Assembly: GCA_045546615.1 (NCBI GenBank)
Contig: JAZQDD010000031.1
Coordinates: forward strand, 1 to 33,126
Source: CAG-390 sp045546615
GTDB taxonomy: Bacteria > Bacillota > Clostridia > Oscillospirales > CAG-272
Reading direction: 5' to 3'
Length of the DNA stretch: 33,126 bases
Both the position numbers and the translations under genes were made by a program. Positions 1 through 6,387 of the stretch are shown here, in pieces; positions within the stretch are counted from its first letter, which is position 1, and each line of letters starts with the position of its first letter. The notes under the pieces are model-generated. The model searched no databases and was not told the origin of the DNA. It saw only the letters and a list, made by a program, of their open reading frames with translations.

Positions 1-27
1 CCCGACGCAGTAATGCGTCGGGAATTT
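1..27. terminator. Hairpin terminator at the window edge
   Basis: A 9-bp perfect stem (CCCGACGCA / TGCGTCGGG) with a 4-nt loop is followed by a T-rich tract on the plus strand. It would end a plus-strand transcript entering from the left, and possibly also the minus-strand hydrolase operon that stops at 29. Confidence 0.75.
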
Positions 28-28
28 T

Positions 29-904
29 TTATTGCTTCAATATTTCAACGATTGCGCTTTGGTAAGCCTCGGCCTGCTTATACATACCGTTGCCATGCTC
101 GCAACCGTCCAAAATGACAACGCGCGACGGCGTAGGGCAAATATTTGACAGTTCAACAAGAGCAGATTCCATATTTTCGGTGCTTCCCGCTGTGAAAAGA
201 ATGGGGTATTTGCTATCTCTTACCGTTTTGGTGGCGTCAAGCTCGCTCGGTGAGATGCCAAATTCTCTAATAAACCTTTCGGTAGCGTGCTTCTCGACCT
301 TTTCATATCCTTTTTTGAATGTGTTTTTGCAAACGCTTTTCAAAACGTCAGCAATAGACACGCACGGAGCGTCGGCAATAATATGACTTACGTTCTTCAT
401 TTCCATATTGCATGAGAAAAGAGCGATACCTGCCCCCATACTGAACCCGTGAATGACGATACTGCCGTTGGACTGCAGGGAATTGACCTTGTCTACCCAA
501 AGGCGCAGGTCGGAGCGCTCAAACGCGCCAAAGGAAATATACTTTCCCTCGCTTATGCCGTGCGCACGCTGATAGGGAATTAGAACGTTATATCCGAGAG
601 AACGGTAGAAAAGGGCGGGAAAGGCGCTTTCTCTTTCCGCGTGGCTCTTGTACCCGTGGATAAAGATAATTGTTTTATTGCTGTTTTCACAAGGGTAATA
701 TATCGCCTTCAATTTATATCCTTCGGCAGAGCTTATTTCAAAAAGCTCGCTCGGTAGCTTCTTGATCTGCTCAAGAGAGCTATGTACGGTATTTATGGTG
801 TCATACCAAGAATCACTCTCGTCTACTCTTGCGTAAGCTCCTTCGATGCTTGACCTACCGAGGAATTTGTTAAACATTATATTAGCTTTATTTTTTTCAA
901 ACAT
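29..904 (-). CDS. alpha/beta hydrolase family protein
   Basis: A 291-aa serine hydrolase-fold protein of unknown substrate. The oxyanion-hole segment FIHGYKSH, the nucleophile elbow HGFSMGAG (G-x-S-x-G) and a C-terminal DGCEHGNG segment carrying the likely catalytic His are all visible and in the usual order. Such proteins resemble the YqkD-like extended lipase/esterase or dipeptidyl-peptidase-like groups that many Clostridia encode. There is no signal peptide, so it is probably cytoplasmic. The start follows GAGGT at a 6-nt distance. It lies 8 nt downstream of the HEYGH membrane protein gene, so the two are probably cotranscribed. The hydrolase fold is clear; the specific activity cannot be told. 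Confidence 0.85.
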   Translation of the reverse strand: MFEKNKANIMFNKFLGRSSIEGAYARVDESDSWYDTINTVHSSLEQIKKLPSELFEISSAEGYKLKAIYYPCENSNKTIIFIHGYKSHAERESAFPALFYRSLGYNVLIPYQRAHGISEGKYISFGAFERSDLRLWVDKVNSLQSNGSIVIHGFSMGAGIALFSCNMEMKNVSHIIADAPCVSIADVLKSVCKNTFKKGYEKVEKHATERFIREFGISPSELDATKTVRDSKYPILFTAGSTENMESALVELSNICPTPSRVVILDGCEHGNGMYKQAEAYQSAIVEILKQ

Positions 905-912
905 GCTTTACC

Positions 913-1380
913 TCAATCTATAATCAAGTTTTCCATAGATTTTTTGCCCGTAACCTTTTCACCCAAGTGGTTTGCCCATTTTTCCGTGAAGAAAGAGAAG
1001 TACGAGATGCCCTCATTTTTTCTTTTGCGGTTAAGACTTGGCAAAAATCCCCACAGCGTTGACGGTATTCCCATCAAGATCAAGTAAAGCGGACCTAAAA
1101 TCAGAGATTGAATCGTGTGTCCGTATTCATGCACGAGAAGTCTGCGCGATAGTTCTTCCATGCTGTGTTTGGATTTTAATTTTTCGTAGAAGTACGGTTC
1201 TTTGGTTACAAAAACAAACATTCCGAGCGACACGCTGGAATTGTTGTCCCATTCTGTAACGATAGCACCGTGATAAAGATAATGGCGTTGCCGCGCGTGC
1301 AATAAAAACACGAAAAAACCTAACGCGGATTGCAAAATGCCCCAAGTGCATTGTAAAAACCAATATATAATAGCCTTCAT
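913..1380 (-). CDS. small membrane protein with HEYGH metalloprotease-like motif
   Basis: 155 aa with a hydrophobic N-terminal segment (about residues 5-27) and a second hydrophobic stretch (about 95-112) right after the motif LVHEYGHT. HExxH is the zinc-binding signature of many metallopeptidases, and placing it directly before a membrane segment resembles minimal membrane-associated peptidase-like proteins. No third zinc ligand can be assigned with certainty, so peptidase activity is inference. An AAAGGA-type site precedes the ATG. It is the first gene of a two-gene unit with the alpha/beta hydrolase. Function unknown. Confidence 0.7.
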   Translation of the reverse strand: MKAIIYWFLQCTWGILQSALGFFVFLLHARQRHYLYHGAIVTEWDNNSSVSLGMFVFVTKEPYFYEKLKSKHSMEELSRRLLVHEYGHTIQSLILGPLYLILMGIPSTLWGFLPSLNRKRKNEGISYFSFFTEKWANHLGEKVTGKKSMENLIID

Positions 1381-1443
1381 TGAAATTTCCTTTCAATAGC
1401 GAATACGGTCTCGGTCGCGCCGTAAGATGTGAATAGAATAATA

Positions 1444-1536
1444 CACCTTCGGTGATGATATGCAAGGGCGGCTTGTCACCCTTGATGATATACGCCGCAT
1501 TTCGTGCGTCGATGATATGCCAATCATGCGTATTGG
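1444..1536. repeat. Hairpin array A (separator ATGATAT)
   Basis: Three exact ATGATAT words at 1455-1461, 1485-1491 and 1512-1518 separate short hairpins: CACC-ttc-GGTG (1444-1454), AAGGG..CCCTT (1464-1483), CGCA-tttcg-TGCG near 1497, and CCAAT-7 nt-ATTGG (1520-1536). The array ends 4 nt from the terminator hairpin at 1541-1574. All separators point the same way, unlike the two larger arrays in this window. No ORF of note crosses it. Confidence 0.8.
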
Positions 1537-1540
1537 ATAA

Positions 1541-1574
1541 AAATAGCGGCTTCTTGCGAAGCTGCTATTTTTGC
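1541..1574 (-). terminator. Bidirectional terminator after the TIGR04076-like gene
   Basis: AAAAATAGC and GGCTTC pair with GAAGC and GCTATTTTT around a TTGC loop, giving an A/T-flanked stem usable in both directions. On the minus strand it lies 55 nt past the stop of the TIGR04076-like gene. Hairpin array A begins immediately beyond it. Confidence 0.8.
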
Positions 1575-1628
1575 CTTAAACATGATAAAAGGTCAAAAAT
1601 CGAGGTAAAAGCGAACAAAATGTCAGCT

Positions 1629-1961
1629 TCAATCTATTGGCTTGGGGTTATTTGGCAAAGCCTTTCCGTTTTCATCTCTATTTATTGGTATAGCCTTTAG
1701 ATGAAAATGAATACAGTCGCAAGGACAAACCAAATCTATTTCGTATTTTTCCTTCGAACCGCGATAAGTAAAATTCCCACCACATCGAACAACCTCACAC
1801 CAAGTATATACCTGTGACATTACTCTCGGACACATTCCCTCTGGGCATTCATATGAAAATGTAAATTTATCGCCTTTTTCCAAGCCAAGTCTGCAATGGG
1901 AGGCTTTGCCTTCGGTCGCGGTCAATTCAAATCCCCAATCTTCTACTACCCATTTTTTCAT
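1629..1961 (-). CDS. TIGR04076-like Cys-rich protein
   Basis: 110 aa, soluble, no signal peptide. The segments ECPEGMCPRV, a CGGNF turn and CPCDCIHFHL resemble the TIGR04076 family of small cysteine-containing proteins of unknown function (family pattern: GxCPWAW..., RFGGNF, CxDGIRPV). It begins MKKWVVEDWGFELTATEG. The start codon overlaps the TGA that would end the read-through frame of the upstream four-helix-bundle gene (AAATGA), a classic translational-coupling arrangement, so the two genes were probably one operon. It is followed by a bidirectional terminator. The family call rests on motif memory; the gene itself is convincing. Confidence 0.65.
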   Translation of the reverse strand: MKKWVVEDWGFELTATEGKASHCRLGLEKGDKFTFSYECPEGMCPRVMSQVYTWCEVVRCGGNFTYRGSKEKYEIDLVCPCDCIHFHLKAIPINRDENGKALPNNPKPID

Positions 1962-2311
1962 TTATCATTTTCCTTTGCGGTTTTGCAGGATGAAATCAGC
2001 ATCACTCAAAGCGATGTACATTTGGAAGAAAGCGTTTTGAAAGCCTGATCATCAATATAGTTTGTTCTATGTAAAAGTTCAAGCCAATATCCCGTTTCGT
2101 TTGCTTCCTTGAGAGCGATTTGAAGCTTTGCAATAAAATCAGCCTTGCCATGAGCATATTGCGCTTCGCGGATGTTTGCTCCAATAGAGGTGCTGCTTCT
2201 GCCGATTTGGTTGGATATTATAGATTCTCGCTTTTCTTTAAGTGATTTTACAAGATTTATTATTTGAACTGCAAAATCCATGGATTGTAAGCGGAGTTTG
2301 GATTCGGACAT
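1958..2311 (-). pseudogene. four-helix-bundle protein (23S-IVP / TIGR02436 family), interrupted by in-frame TGA
   Basis: Starting at the ATG at 2311 (GAGGTG site upstream), the frame reads MSESKLRLQSMDFAVQIINL, then GRSSTSIGANIREAQYAHGK and LKEANETGYWLELL, the hallmark segments of the four-helix-bundle family PF05635. It stops at a TGA (2006-2008) after 101 aa. Past the TGA the same frame continues VMLISSCKTAKENDK for 15 residues, matching the conserved fourth-helix end of the family, and ends at 1958 overlapping the next gene's ATG. The family is normally about 115-125 aa, and the read-through frame is 117 codons. The best explanation is a recent nonsense mutation or an assembly/sequencing error; the 101-aa product could still be made. 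It lies between hairpin arrays A and B. Confidence 0.8.
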
Positions 2312-2335
2312 GATATGCACCTCACTTTCGCCAAT

Positions 2336-2364
2336 ATTATACCACATACTTGCAAATATTTCAA
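2336..2364 (-). promoter_or_regulatory. Promoter of the four-helix-bundle gene
   Basis: On the minus strand TTGAAA (2364-2359) and TATAAT (2341-2336) are separated by exactly 17 nt. They lie 25 nt upstream of the four-helix-bundle ATG. The -35 box ends 2 nt from the first GTGAAGT separator of array B, so gene and array are directly abutted. Confidence 0.75.
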
Positions 2365-2366
2365 TA

Positions 2367-2541
2367 GTGAAGTTGCGGCAAGCCGCAGTGAAGTTTGGGC
2401 TTGCGCCCAAGTGAAGTATTGCGCCGATGGCGCAAAGTGAAGTTAAGTATTCCGCATCTTATTGCGCGAAGCGCACTTCACGAGGCGTAGCCTCGCTTCA
2501 CTTGCAAAGCATACTTCACGTTCCGCAAGCGGAACACTTAG
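2367..2541. repeat. Hairpin array B (separator GTGAAGT, 4 forward + 4 inverted)
   Basis: GTGAAGT occurs at 2367, 2388, 2411 and 2437. After a 31-nt centre, its inverse ACTTCAC occurs at 2475, 2496 (first base changed), 2513 and, truncated, 2536. Between the words lie hairpins such as TGCGGCAAGCCGCA, TTGGGCTTGCGCCCAA, TTGCGCC-gat-GGCGCAA, GAGGC-gta-GCCTC and GTTCCGCAAGCGGAAC. The array runs from the four-helix-bundle promoter to the terminator of the CAU tRNA. Spacer hairpins differ in sequence, so this is not a CRISPR. Confidence 0.9.
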
Positions 2542-2544
2542 TTC

Positions 2545-2584
2545 AAAAAACGCACCTTTGTCGTTAGACAAAAGTGCGTTTTTT
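2545..2584 (-). terminator. Terminator of the CAU tRNA
   Basis: On the minus strand a long stem (AACGCACTTTTGTC / GACAAAGGTGCGTT, one G-T type mismatch) with a TAAC loop is followed by T residues, 3 nt past the tRNA CCA. Array B begins at once on its far side. Confidence 0.9.
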
Positions 2585-2586
2585 GT

Positions 2587-2663
2587 TGGTGGGCCATCAG
2601 GGACTCGAACCCCGGACCGACCGGTTATGAGCCGGTAGCTCTAACCAACTGAGCTAATGGCCC
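2587..2663 (-). tRNA. tRNA with CAU anticodon (Met elongator or Ile2)
   Basis: The minus strand folds into a full cloverleaf. The acceptor is GGGCCAT/ATGGCCC with discriminator A and an encoded CCA. The D arm contains AGCTCAGTTGGTTAGAGCT. The anticodon stem is ACCGG/CCGGT around the loop CTCATAA (anticodon CAT), and the T arm carries GGTTCGAGTCC. CAU is shared by initiator Met, elongator Met and lysidine-modified Ile2. An initiator is unlikely because acceptor pair 1-72 is a normal G-C. The loop CTCATAA and ACCGG stem look closer to Bacillota Ile2 than to Met, but I cannot settle this. Confidence 0.93.
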
Positions 2664-2678
2664 TCAGTTGACCTTAAT

Positions 2679-2707
2679 ATTATACTTCATCGTTGTTCAT
2701 TTGTCAA
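2679..2707 (-). promoter_or_regulatory. Promoter of the CAU tRNA
   Basis: Perfect sigma-A promoter on the minus strand: TTGACA (2707-2702), 17-nt spacer, TATAAT (2684-2679), about 16 nt before the mature tRNA 5' end. The stretch from about 2710 to 2808 is A/T-rich and shows nothing else. Confidence 0.85.
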
Positions 2708-2809
2708 GTGTTTTTTTGAAGATTTTTTTACAATCTTTAAAAATAAAAAATATTAAACTTTCGATAAAGAAAAAAGTTGGAAAAATCAAATTCTTTTTTG
2801 CTTTTGTGC

Positions 2810-2838
2810 TTGCTTTTTATATTTAATAGTGTTATAAT
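2810..2838 (+). promoter_or_regulatory. Likely promoter of the decarboxylase operon
   Basis: TTGCTT (2810-2815), 17-nt spacer, TATAAT (2833-2838), leaving a leader of about 90 nt before the first ATG. A second TATAAT-like hexamer lies at about 2850. I see no convincing regulatory fold in the leader. Confidence 0.6.
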
Positions 2839-2934
2839 AAATATAATTATTATAATAGGGGAATATGTTGAAACTTTAGTTTTTTAGCTCTTTTCCCGTA
2901 TTTTTCAGTAAAATTTGTTAATGAGGTAGTTAGA

Positions 2935-4395
2935 ATGACAAACAACGGAGCAGAGAAGAAAAAGAGTACGCTTCGTGCCGTCACAGCCGAGCGACTTACC
3001 GAAATGCTCAAGGATATCGACGTATCTGCGGGTAAGGTAAAGGACGGTGCGTATTCGGCAAGAGCGCGTATTACCGCACTTTTTGACCGAGGTACTTTTT
3101 CTGAAGTCGGTGCTTACATAAATCGTTCGCGTTCATCAAATCCGGATGAGTTTTCGGGCGTTATCTGCGGATATGGAGCAATAGGAGGAAAGCTTGCTTT
3201 TGCCTTTGTTCAGGACAGCGCGCGTATGGGCGGTGCTTTTGGAAGATATTCCGCTCTCAAGATAATTTCTCTTTATGAGATGGCACAGAAAAACGGCGCA
3301 CCCATTATCGGTATTTTCGATTCTGACGGTGTATCTGTTTACGAGGGTGTTCGCGCACTTGCGGGTCTCGGAAACACTCTTGGCGCGTCTGCGCGTGCCG
3401 CAGGAGCTATTCCTCGCATCGCACTTATTCCCGGTGTTTGCGGCGGAAACATGGCTGTTTTGGCGTCGGGATTTGATTTTGTTATCAGTACAGCACCCGG
3501 CGATAAGACGGGAAGCGAGATATTTGCTATTTCACCTTTTGTCAACGGAGTTACCGTTACCGCCGAAACGGGCTTTACTTCTTATGAAGCAAAGGATGAG
3601 GCGGATCTTTATGCTACGGCACGAAAGCTGCTTGAGTACCTTCCTTCAAACAATGCCGAGGGGGCAGTAGTCTGTGACGGCGATCTTTCTGCAAAGCCCG
3701 ACATCGAGGGACTTACCGGTGAGGCGCTGATTGCCGCACTTGCGGATAACAAAAATTATTTAAGACTCTGGAGTCGCTATGCTCCCGGTCTTGCCGCAGG
3801 CTTTGCCGTTGTCGGCGGAGTTTCGTGTGCGTTTATTGTTAATGACAGAACGTATAAAAACGGCGCTCTTACGCCTGAAGCGTGCCGAGTCGTAGCAAGA
3901 ATAGAAAGATTTGCTGATAGATTTGGTATTCCGCTTATTTCTCTCGTTGATTGCCCCGGATTTGACACCGAGGAGGTCAACGATGCCGAATATATTTATG
4001 CGGCGGCTGATCTTATAGATGCAATGCAGAATTCGACCAACGCAAAGATATCTGCCGTTGTAGGCAAGGCGTACGGCCCCGGATTTGTATATATGGCATC
4101 CAAGTCTTGCGGAGGCGATATCGCCTTTGCTACGCCCGATTCGTGCATTAGCGCACTCTCTCCCGAAGCCTCGGTTGCTCTGCTTTGGAATGACCGTATT
4201 CGCGCGGCTGACCTCAGCGCAAGCCGAGAGGTTCTTGAGCGCGAGTGGCGCGATCAGTATGCTTCTCCTAACGAAGCGGCTCTGTGCGGTGAGATAGACG
4301 ACATAGTTCCGATAAATGAAATACGCCCGAGAATAGCTTCTGCATTGCAGATGCTTCTCGGAAAATCCACCCTTTCGCAAAAGGCGAAAAAGTGA
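2935..4395 (+). CDS. divergent biotin-dependent carboxyltransferase (MmdA / acyl-CoA carboxylase beta-type)
   Basis: 486 aa with the two-lobed crotonase-like carboxyltransferase layout, N lobe about 1-230 and C lobe about 235-470. Recognisable family segments are ARARITALFDRGTF near residue 45, GYGAIGGKLAFAFVQD, GAPIIGIFDSDG, LVDCPGFDTEE and AKISAVVGKAYGPGFVYMAS. The family moves carboxyl groups between an acyl-CoA such as methylmalonyl-CoA and carboxybiotin. Two glycine-rich oxyanion motifs deviate: the usual DSGGARIQEG reads DSDGVSVYEG, and PCAGGAVY reads GVCGGNMAVL. The acyl-CoA substrate is therefore uncertain. GAGG precedes the start. It is the first gene of the operon, and the OadG gene begins 8 nt after its stop. 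Confidence 0.82.
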   Translation: MTNNGAEKKKSTLRAVTAERLTEMLKDIDVSAGKVKDGAYSARARITALFDRGTFSEVGAYINRSRSSNPDEFSGVICGYGAIGGKLAFAFVQDSARMGGAFGRYSALKIISLYEMAQKNGAPIIGIFDSDGVSVYEGVRALAGLGNTLGASARAAGAIPRIALIPGVCGGNMAVLASGFDFVISTAPGDKTGSEIFAISPFVNGVTVTAETGFTSYEAKDEADLYATARKLLEYLPSNNAEGAVVCDGDLSAKPDIEGLTGEALIAALADNKNYLRLWSRYAPGLAAGFAVVGGVSCAFIVNDRTYKNGALTPEACRVVARIERFADRFGIPLISLVDCPGFDTEEVNDAEYIYAAADLIDAMQNSTNAKISAVVGKAYGPGFVYMASKSCGGDIAFATPDSCISALSPEASVALLWNDRIRAADLSASREVLEREWRDQYASPNEAALCGEIDDIVPINEIRPRIASALQMLLGKSTLSQKAKK

Positions 4396-4403
4396 GGTGT
4401 CGG

Positions 4404-4745
4404 ATGAGCGTTTTTCTTCAAGCAGGTATTGTTGACCGCATAATTGAGGGCGGTAAATATTCTGTTCTTGGCTTTGCGACTGTTCTTCTCGTGCTTGCGA
4501 CAATATGCGGCGTTCTTAGTATTTTTGGACTTGTTTTCGGCAAGGAGAAGAAGGCGAAGCCGATTGCCGCCGAAGTGCCCAAAGCCGCTGTAGAAGAAGC
4601 AGTGACTACGGATGATGGTGCGATAGTTGCAGCAATTACAGCCGCGATCTCCGTTATTCTTGCGGAAGAGGCGGCTGCGGAAAACAGAGAGCCTGATGGC
4701 TTCCGCGTAGTTTCATTCAAACGCGCGGGCAAAAATCGAAAATAA
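4404..4745 (+). CDS. oadG: OadG/MmdD-type gamma (delta) subunit of Na+-pumping decarboxylase
   Basis: 113 aa. One N-terminal membrane helix (about residues 20-45, VLGFATVLLVLATICGVLSI) is followed by a charged, Ala/Glu-rich linker and the C-terminal signature IVAAITAAISVILAEE ... FRVVSFKR. That is the usual build of the small subunit holding a membrane sodium-pumping decarboxylase together. The start is set by GAGGTG 5 nt before the ATG at 4404; an in-frame GTG at 4392 lacks such a site. It lies between the carboxyltransferase and biotin-carrier genes. Confidence 0.85.
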   Translation: MSVFLQAGIVDRIIEGGKYSVLGFATVLLVLATICGVLSIFGLVFGKEKKAKPIAAEVPKAAVEEAVTTDDGAIVAAITAAISVILAEEAAAENREPDGFRVVSFKRAGKNRK

Positions 4746-4768
4746 TCGAAAATTCAGAGGTGATTGTT

Positions 4769-5146
4769 ATGAGAAAATTCAGTGTTAAGGTAAATGGCGT
4801 CGCTTACGACGTTGAGATAGAGGAGCTTGGCGCAGCCGTAAGCTCCGCCCCCGTGGCTTCTGCTCCCGCAGCTCCCGTAGCCGCTGCCGCTCCCGCAGCT
4901 CCTGCGGCTCCTGTAGCTACAGGCAATAGAGGCGCAGAGATCGTAAAAGCCCCCATTCAGGGTACTCTTGTTAAAATCCTTGCAAAGCCCGGCACCAAGG
5001 TTGCCAAGGGCGATTGTGTTTGCGTGCTTGAAGCAATGAAAATGGAAAATGAGATAGTCGCCCCCGTTGACGGCGTCATCGCAACCGTAGAAGCATCTCA
5101 AGGTGCGTCTGTTGAAGAGGGAAGTGTCCTCTTTACTATGAATTAA
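4769..5146 (+). CDS. biotin carboxyl carrier subunit (MmdC/GcdC-type)
   Basis: 125 aa. A short N-terminal beta domain (KFSVKVNGVAYDVEIEE) is followed by a Pro/Ala-rich flexible linker of about 30 residues and a C-terminal biotinyl domain. The lysine in EAMKMEN (about residue 91) is the biotinylation site. The carrier would ferry CO2 from a carboxyltransferase to the membrane decarboxylase OadB. The start is the ATG at 4769, preceded by GAGGTG. It is the only biotin domain in this operon although two carboxyltransferases are encoded, which implies a shared carrier. Confidence 0.93.
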   Translation: MRKFSVKVNGVAYDVEIEELGAAVSSAPVASAPAAPVAAAAPAAPAAPVATGNRGAEIVKAPIQGTLVKILAKPGTKVAKGDCVCVLEAMKMENEIVAPVDGVIATVEASQGASVEEGSVLFTMN

Positions 5147-5156
5147 GTTAGCTGAA

Positions 5157-6365
5157 ATGTTGGATCTTATCTATTCGATTCTTGAAACAACGGGCATATA
5201 TCGGCTTTTTAATTCGGCGGATCCGTGGTTTCCCCTTAAAACGCTGATAATGTATGCCATTGCAGGCATCCTTGTTTATCTTGCCGTTGCAAAAAAATAT
5301 GAGCCGCTGCTTCTTTTGCCAATAGCGATAGGAGTCCTTTTGGCAAATCTCCCCGGTGCAAATCTTTACCACATGGAATTCTTCATAAGCGATGATCCGA
5401 ACTTTGTGATGGATATACAAAACATCATAATCAACGGCGGACTTCTTGATTATTTGTATTTGGGAGTCAAGCTCGGAATTTATCCCTCGCTTATATTTAT
5501 TGGAATTGGTGCGATGACGGATTTTGGCCCGCTCATTTCCAATCCCAAAACGCTTCTTATCGGCGGCGCCGCACAGCTCGGCGTATTTGTCGCATTCTAT
5601 GGAGCGTACGCTTCGGGCTTCTTTACTCTTCTTGAAGCCGCGGCGATAGGCATCATCGGCGGTGCCGATGGACCTACCGCAATACTTACAGCAAAAACTC
5701 TCGCTCCCCAGCTTCTTAGTGCTATCGCTATTGCCGCATACATATACATGGCTCTCATTCCTATGATACAGCCGCCCGTTATGCGACTTTTGACAACGAA
5801 GAAGGAGCGCGGGATCAAGATGCAAGCGCCCCGCAAGGTCTCAAAGCTTGAAAAAGTGCTGTTCCCCATCGTAGTTATGTTTGTTGTATGCCTTATCGTT
5901 CCCGATGCCGCTCCTCTTGTGGGATGCCTTATGTTCGGTAATATACTCAATGTAAGCGGTGTTACGGACAGACTTGCAGGAACAGTTCAAAACGGACTTA
6001 TGAATGCGGTAACAGTTATGCTTGGCCTTTCAGTTGGCGTTACAGCGGGTGCGGCGAACTTCCTTAAACTTCAAACGCTTCTCGTTATTGCGCTCGGTGT
6101 TGTTGCGTTTTATATTTCTACCATCGGCGGTTTGCTTTGCGCAAAGGTCATGTGTTGGATAACGAAGGGAAAGGTCAATCCTCTTATCGGTTCTGCGGGC
6201 GTTTCCGCAGTGCCTATGGCGGCGAGAGTTGCCAATCTTGAGGGACTCAAGACCGATCCTACCAACTTCCTTCTTATGCACGCCATGGGACCAAACGTTG
6301 CGGGTGTCATCGGCTCTGCCGTTGCGGCCGGAGTGTTCATCTCATGGTTTAGCGGCATGCTTTGA
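5157..6365 (+). CDS. oadB: Na+-translocating decarboxylase beta subunit
   Basis: 402 aa, about nine or more membrane segments. It carries the family's diagnostic regions: GIGAMTDFGPLISNPK, the ion-binding loop IIGGADGPTAIL with the key Asp, NGLMNAVTVMLGLSVG, and AGVSAVPMAARVANLEG followed by LLMHAMGPNVAGVIGSA. This subunit decarboxylates carboxybiotin and couples that to Na+ export across the cytoplasmic membrane. It starts 10 nt after the biotin-carrier gene with only a weak ribosome binding site. Its length is typical of the family. Confidence 0.95.
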   Translation: MLDLIYSILETTGIYRLFNSADPWFPLKTLIMYAIAGILVYLAVAKKYEPLLLLPIAIGVLLANLPGANLYHMEFFISDDPNFVMDIQNIIINGGLLDYLYLGVKLGIYPSLIFIGIGAMTDFGPLISNPKTLLIGGAAQLGVFVAFYGAYASGFFTLLEAAAIGIIGGADGPTAILTAKTLAPQLLSAIAIAAYIYMALIPMIQPPVMRLLTTKKERGIKMQAPRKVSKLEKVLFPIVVMFVVCLIVPDAAPLVGCLMFGNILNVSGVTDRLAGTVQNGLMNAVTVMLGLSVGVTAGAANFLKLQTLLVIALGVVAFYISTIGGLLCAKVMCWITKGKVNPLIGSAGVSAVPMAARVANLEGLKTDPTNFLLMHAMGPNVAGVIGSAVAAGVFISWFSGML

Positions 6366-6387
6366 TTAGATAAATGAGGTATTTAAT

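Noticed and set aside
1958..2311. Stop-codon reassignment (TGA read as an amino acid)
   Set aside because: Several full-length genes here end at TGA at the expected place (for example oadB, trmD-coupled rimM, the phosphoesterase), so TGA is a normal stop in this genome.
1444..2541. CRISPR array
   Set aside because: The repeated unit is only 7 nt, the intervals are themselves palindromes of variable length, the word changes orientation, and no cas genes are present.
1958..2541. Diversity-generating retroelement (because of the Avd-related family)
   Set aside because: No reverse transcriptase and no template/variable repeat pair is present nearby.
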